Shown in pieces: positions 62,501-64,000 of a stretch of DNA of 64,000 nucleotides (position 1 is its first letter; the number at the start of each line of letters is the position of its first letter). The stretch comes from Apostichopus japonicus (Eukaryota; Echinodermata; Holothuroidea; Aspidochirotida; Stichopodidae). The stretch spans positions 8,741,001-8,805,000 of the forward strand of contig NC_092570.1 in the NCBI RefSeq assembly GCF_037975245.1, read 5' to 3'. The notes beneath the pieces are model-generated. The model saw only the letters and a list, made by a program, of their open reading frames with translations. It was not told the DNA's origin and ran no database searches. Both the position numbers and the translations under genes were made by a program.

Positions 62501-63736
62501 TACTGAACACAGACATAAAAGGAAATATGAGCATAATAGTGAGTATGGATTTGTACATCAAGGTCATACTGAGTGTAGACATGACTCAGTATAGGCATAA
62601 TAGTGAGTATGAGAATAATAATGGGCTTGTTTGTAGGTATGCAGGTAATAATGAATACAGACATTAAGGGAGTATACACAACTCTTAGAAGAGTAAAGAC
62701 ATGATACTGGGTGCAAACATAATACTGACTCTAAGCATAATAATAATGATACTTATCTGCATAATACAGTAGTATGGAGGTAAATTGCATAATAATATTG
62801 TGTTGGAAGATAATACTGAATATGGACATCATTCTAAGTACGGACATGTTACTGAGAATCGGACGTGACAGTCCTAATGGACAGAATACTTACTTGAAAT
62901 GAAAAATGGCTGCTCATGATGACAAGAATGTTTTTGGTTTGTTGATATATGTATATATATATTGGATTAGCTCATTTGTGCACATCACTGAAATTTCAGT
63001 TATTAATGAATGGTAGATGGAAGGTTGTTTTGTCGATGAGTTTCTGTTCTCAACAAAACATAACATAGGACTGGTTTACAGTGAAAGGAGTATAATGTTT
63101 CAGTACAGAGTAGATATATGAGGATATTTGATCATAATCTGAAGCAAAATGTTTGTTTATTGTTTATTTCAAGTATCACATCTAACCTTTGACCTGGTTG
63201 CTATGGAGTTTCCTTAACCAACTATCAGACATTGCTGTCATGATCTTGATCTTCAATTCAACTGTGAAGAGCCCAACGATGGTGTCTTTGTTTCCAGATT
63301 ACGCCCTCCGTCACTATTCTTATCTCAGAGACAGTATCCCTGATCTTGTACCTGCTGTTACTGTAAGCAATCACCTCTTTACATCAATTATCATAGATTC
63401 AGCACATCAGTTGCTTCATTTAATCTGGTATATCAGAGACAAGACATTGAACAAACTAAAACACTCATGGTTTATTTATTGAACTTAGTTATTGTTGGAC
63501 TGATAAATCTTTAAATTATTCTAGATCTTTTACATTTTTGTCTGATTACTAGTACGACTGTTGTTTCATTTTCTGTTGCAGCACATATCACAGGCTCACT
63601 CACCAGCGAGAGGTCTGTCTGATGTCGGTGCTGACCAAGACTTGGACACTCTCCTCCAATCCATCCTCTCAAAGGTTAAGAACCTGGAACAGATGGAACC
63701 CAGATCTGCTGATGACCTGAGGCAACTAACCATATG
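53506..63736 (+). CDS. INTS4: Integrator complex subunit 4 (N-terminal two thirds)
   Basis: Thirteen exons: 53506-53565, 54776-54932, 55545-55700, 56218-56324, 57268-57462, 57888-58109, 58794-58913, 59832-60006, 60549-60754, 61144-61286, 61989-62104, 63229-63362, 63582-63736; all phases agree, giving about 648 codons of an expected 960, the rest lying past the right edge. INTS4 is a HEAT-repeat scaffold that joins INTS9 and INTS11 to form the cleavage module of Integrator, which makes snRNA 3' ends and ends paused transcription. Landmarks include [49 protein letters not shown], and [14 protein letters not shown]. Intron 11 (62105-63228) is U12-type; with it, exon 12 reads [11 protein letters not shown] as in human. 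Introns 6 and 13 hold tandem arrays of the donor site. Confidence 0.97.
55415..55535 (+). repeat. 21-base minisatellite in INTS4 intron 2
   Basis: About five copies of a unit reading ATTCCCTGAGTACTATCTC, with small differences, end just before the acceptor of exon 3 (55545). The pyrimidine-rich units may now serve as its polypyrimidine tract. Confidence 0.8.
58080..58620 (+). repeat. 77-base tandem array of the exon 6 donor, INTS4 intron 6
   Basis: The unit begins with the end of exon 6 and its donor (GATATG|GTATGT). Donor-like GT sites recur at 58110 (the real one), 58213, 58289, 58366, 58443, 58520 and 58597; the last five gaps are 76, 77, 77, 77, 77. Each unit also keeps GCTCAG upstream, so it carries a decoy 12-base micro-exon between an AG and a GT. 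Confidence 0.9.
59470..59650. repeat. Dispersed repeat, copy 2
   Basis: Resembles 11665-11820. It lies in INTS4 intron 7, with shared cagatgcattt and atgtggtttt segments. Family and ends are unknown. Confidence 0.45.
60125..60290 (+). repeat. G-rich tracts in INTS4 intron 8
   Basis: Two blocks of GGGGA/GGGAGG-type runs at about 60130-60176 and 60245-60285. They could form G-quadruplexes in the pre-mRNA. A similar G run lies near 61575-61592 in intron 10. Confidence 0.55.
62105..63228 (+). other. U12-type GT-AG intron of INTS4
   Basis: The donor is GTATCTTTT, one base from the U12 consensus GTATCCTTT. The branch region is TTTCCTTAAC at 63209-63218, a perfect match, with the AG (63227-63228) 11 bases after the branch adenosine. 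Exon phases 1/1 restore the conserved PAYIAV reading. Confidence 0.92.
62205..62880 (+). repeat. Degenerate CATACTGAGTATGG repeats in the U12 intron
   Basis: Short units built on atactgagtatg recur irregularly more than ten times, with spacers of 10-40 bases, through the first half of INTS4 intron 11. The motif is nearly its own inverse (CATACT / AGTATG), so strands could fold into small hairpins. Confidence 0.7.
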
Positions 63737-64000
63737 GTAAGTTGAGTGTTAGTAGAGGTGTGACAGCTAATGTAACACTATGCAGAAGCAAGGAATACAA
63801 CACATATGGTAGGTTGAGTATTAGTAGAGGTGTGACAGCTAATGTAACAGGAATGGTACACTATGCATACACAGGGAATACTACACATATGGTAGGTTTA
63901 GTGTTAGTAGAGGTGTGACAGCTAATGTAACAGGAATGGTACACTATGCATACACAGGGAATACTACACATATTGTAGGTTGAGTATTAGTAGAGGTGTG
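63725..64000 (+). repeat. 83-base tandem array of the exon 13 donor, INTS4 intron 13
   Basis: Units begin CATATGGTAGGT, copying the end of exon 13 and its donor (CATATG|GTAAGT). GT sites lie at 63737 (real), 63809, 63892 and 63975; the first unit lacks about 11 bases that later ones have. The array runs off the right edge. Confidence 0.88.

Overview
This is nuclear DNA from an invertebrate animal. It is AT-rich, its genes are split by many introns with ordinary GT-AG sites, and it carries many small cut-and-paste transposon remnants and tRNA-derived SINEs. The encoded proteins align by eye more closely with vertebrate orthologues than with fly ones. An invertebrate deuterostome fits best; an echinoderm such as a sea cucumber is my guess, at low confidence. 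No viral element, CRISPR array, operon or other bacterial signal was seen.

Layout: (1) 1-9.8 kb is gene-poor and holds two hAT-like elements and an unassigned candidate exon; the 17-codon first exon of an FMR1/FXR orthologue lies at 9.77-9.82 kb (minus), with the rest of that gene beyond the left edge or unrecognised. (2) 10.8-13.3 kb is a cluster of small elements. (3) 13.45-13.96 kb is CEP19 (plus, one coding exon). (4) 16.3-22.2 kb is MED4 (plus, six exons), whose fourth intron holds a 2.6 kb element packed with AGGTCA half-sites. (5) 24.8-38.6 kb is MIPEP (minus, 17 coding exons, complete), with several transposon remnants in its introns. (6) 40.5-44.2 kb is an unnamed CAP-Gly protein gene (plus, five coding exons, one GC-AG intron). 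(7) 44.2-49.2 kb is intergenic with a nested pair of elements. (8) 49.2-53.3 kb is SPCS2 (minus, five exons). (9) 53.5 kb to the right edge is INTS4 (plus, first 13 exons, about 648 codons; the last third is outside).

The genes are housekeeping genes, not a pathway: centrosome/cilium (CEP19), Mediator (MED4), mitochondrial import processing (MIPEP), microtubule tip binding (CAP-Gly), signal peptide cleavage (SPCS2) and snRNA 3' end processing (INTS4). SPCS2 and INTS4 are head to head with 207 bp between start codons, so they probably share a promoter.

The most interesting signals are in that last pair. SPCS2 has an AT-AC intron with a near-consensus U12 donor and branch site, and INTS4 has a GT-AG intron with a perfect U12 branch site. 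Ignoring these introns gives wrong protein in both genes. INTS4 also has two separate tandem arrays whose repeat unit starts at the exon end and its 5' splice site, so each array is a row of decoy donors. Because Integrator makes the 3' ends of the Pol II minor-spliceosome snRNAs, a U12 intron in INTS4 could form a feedback loop; this last point is inference.
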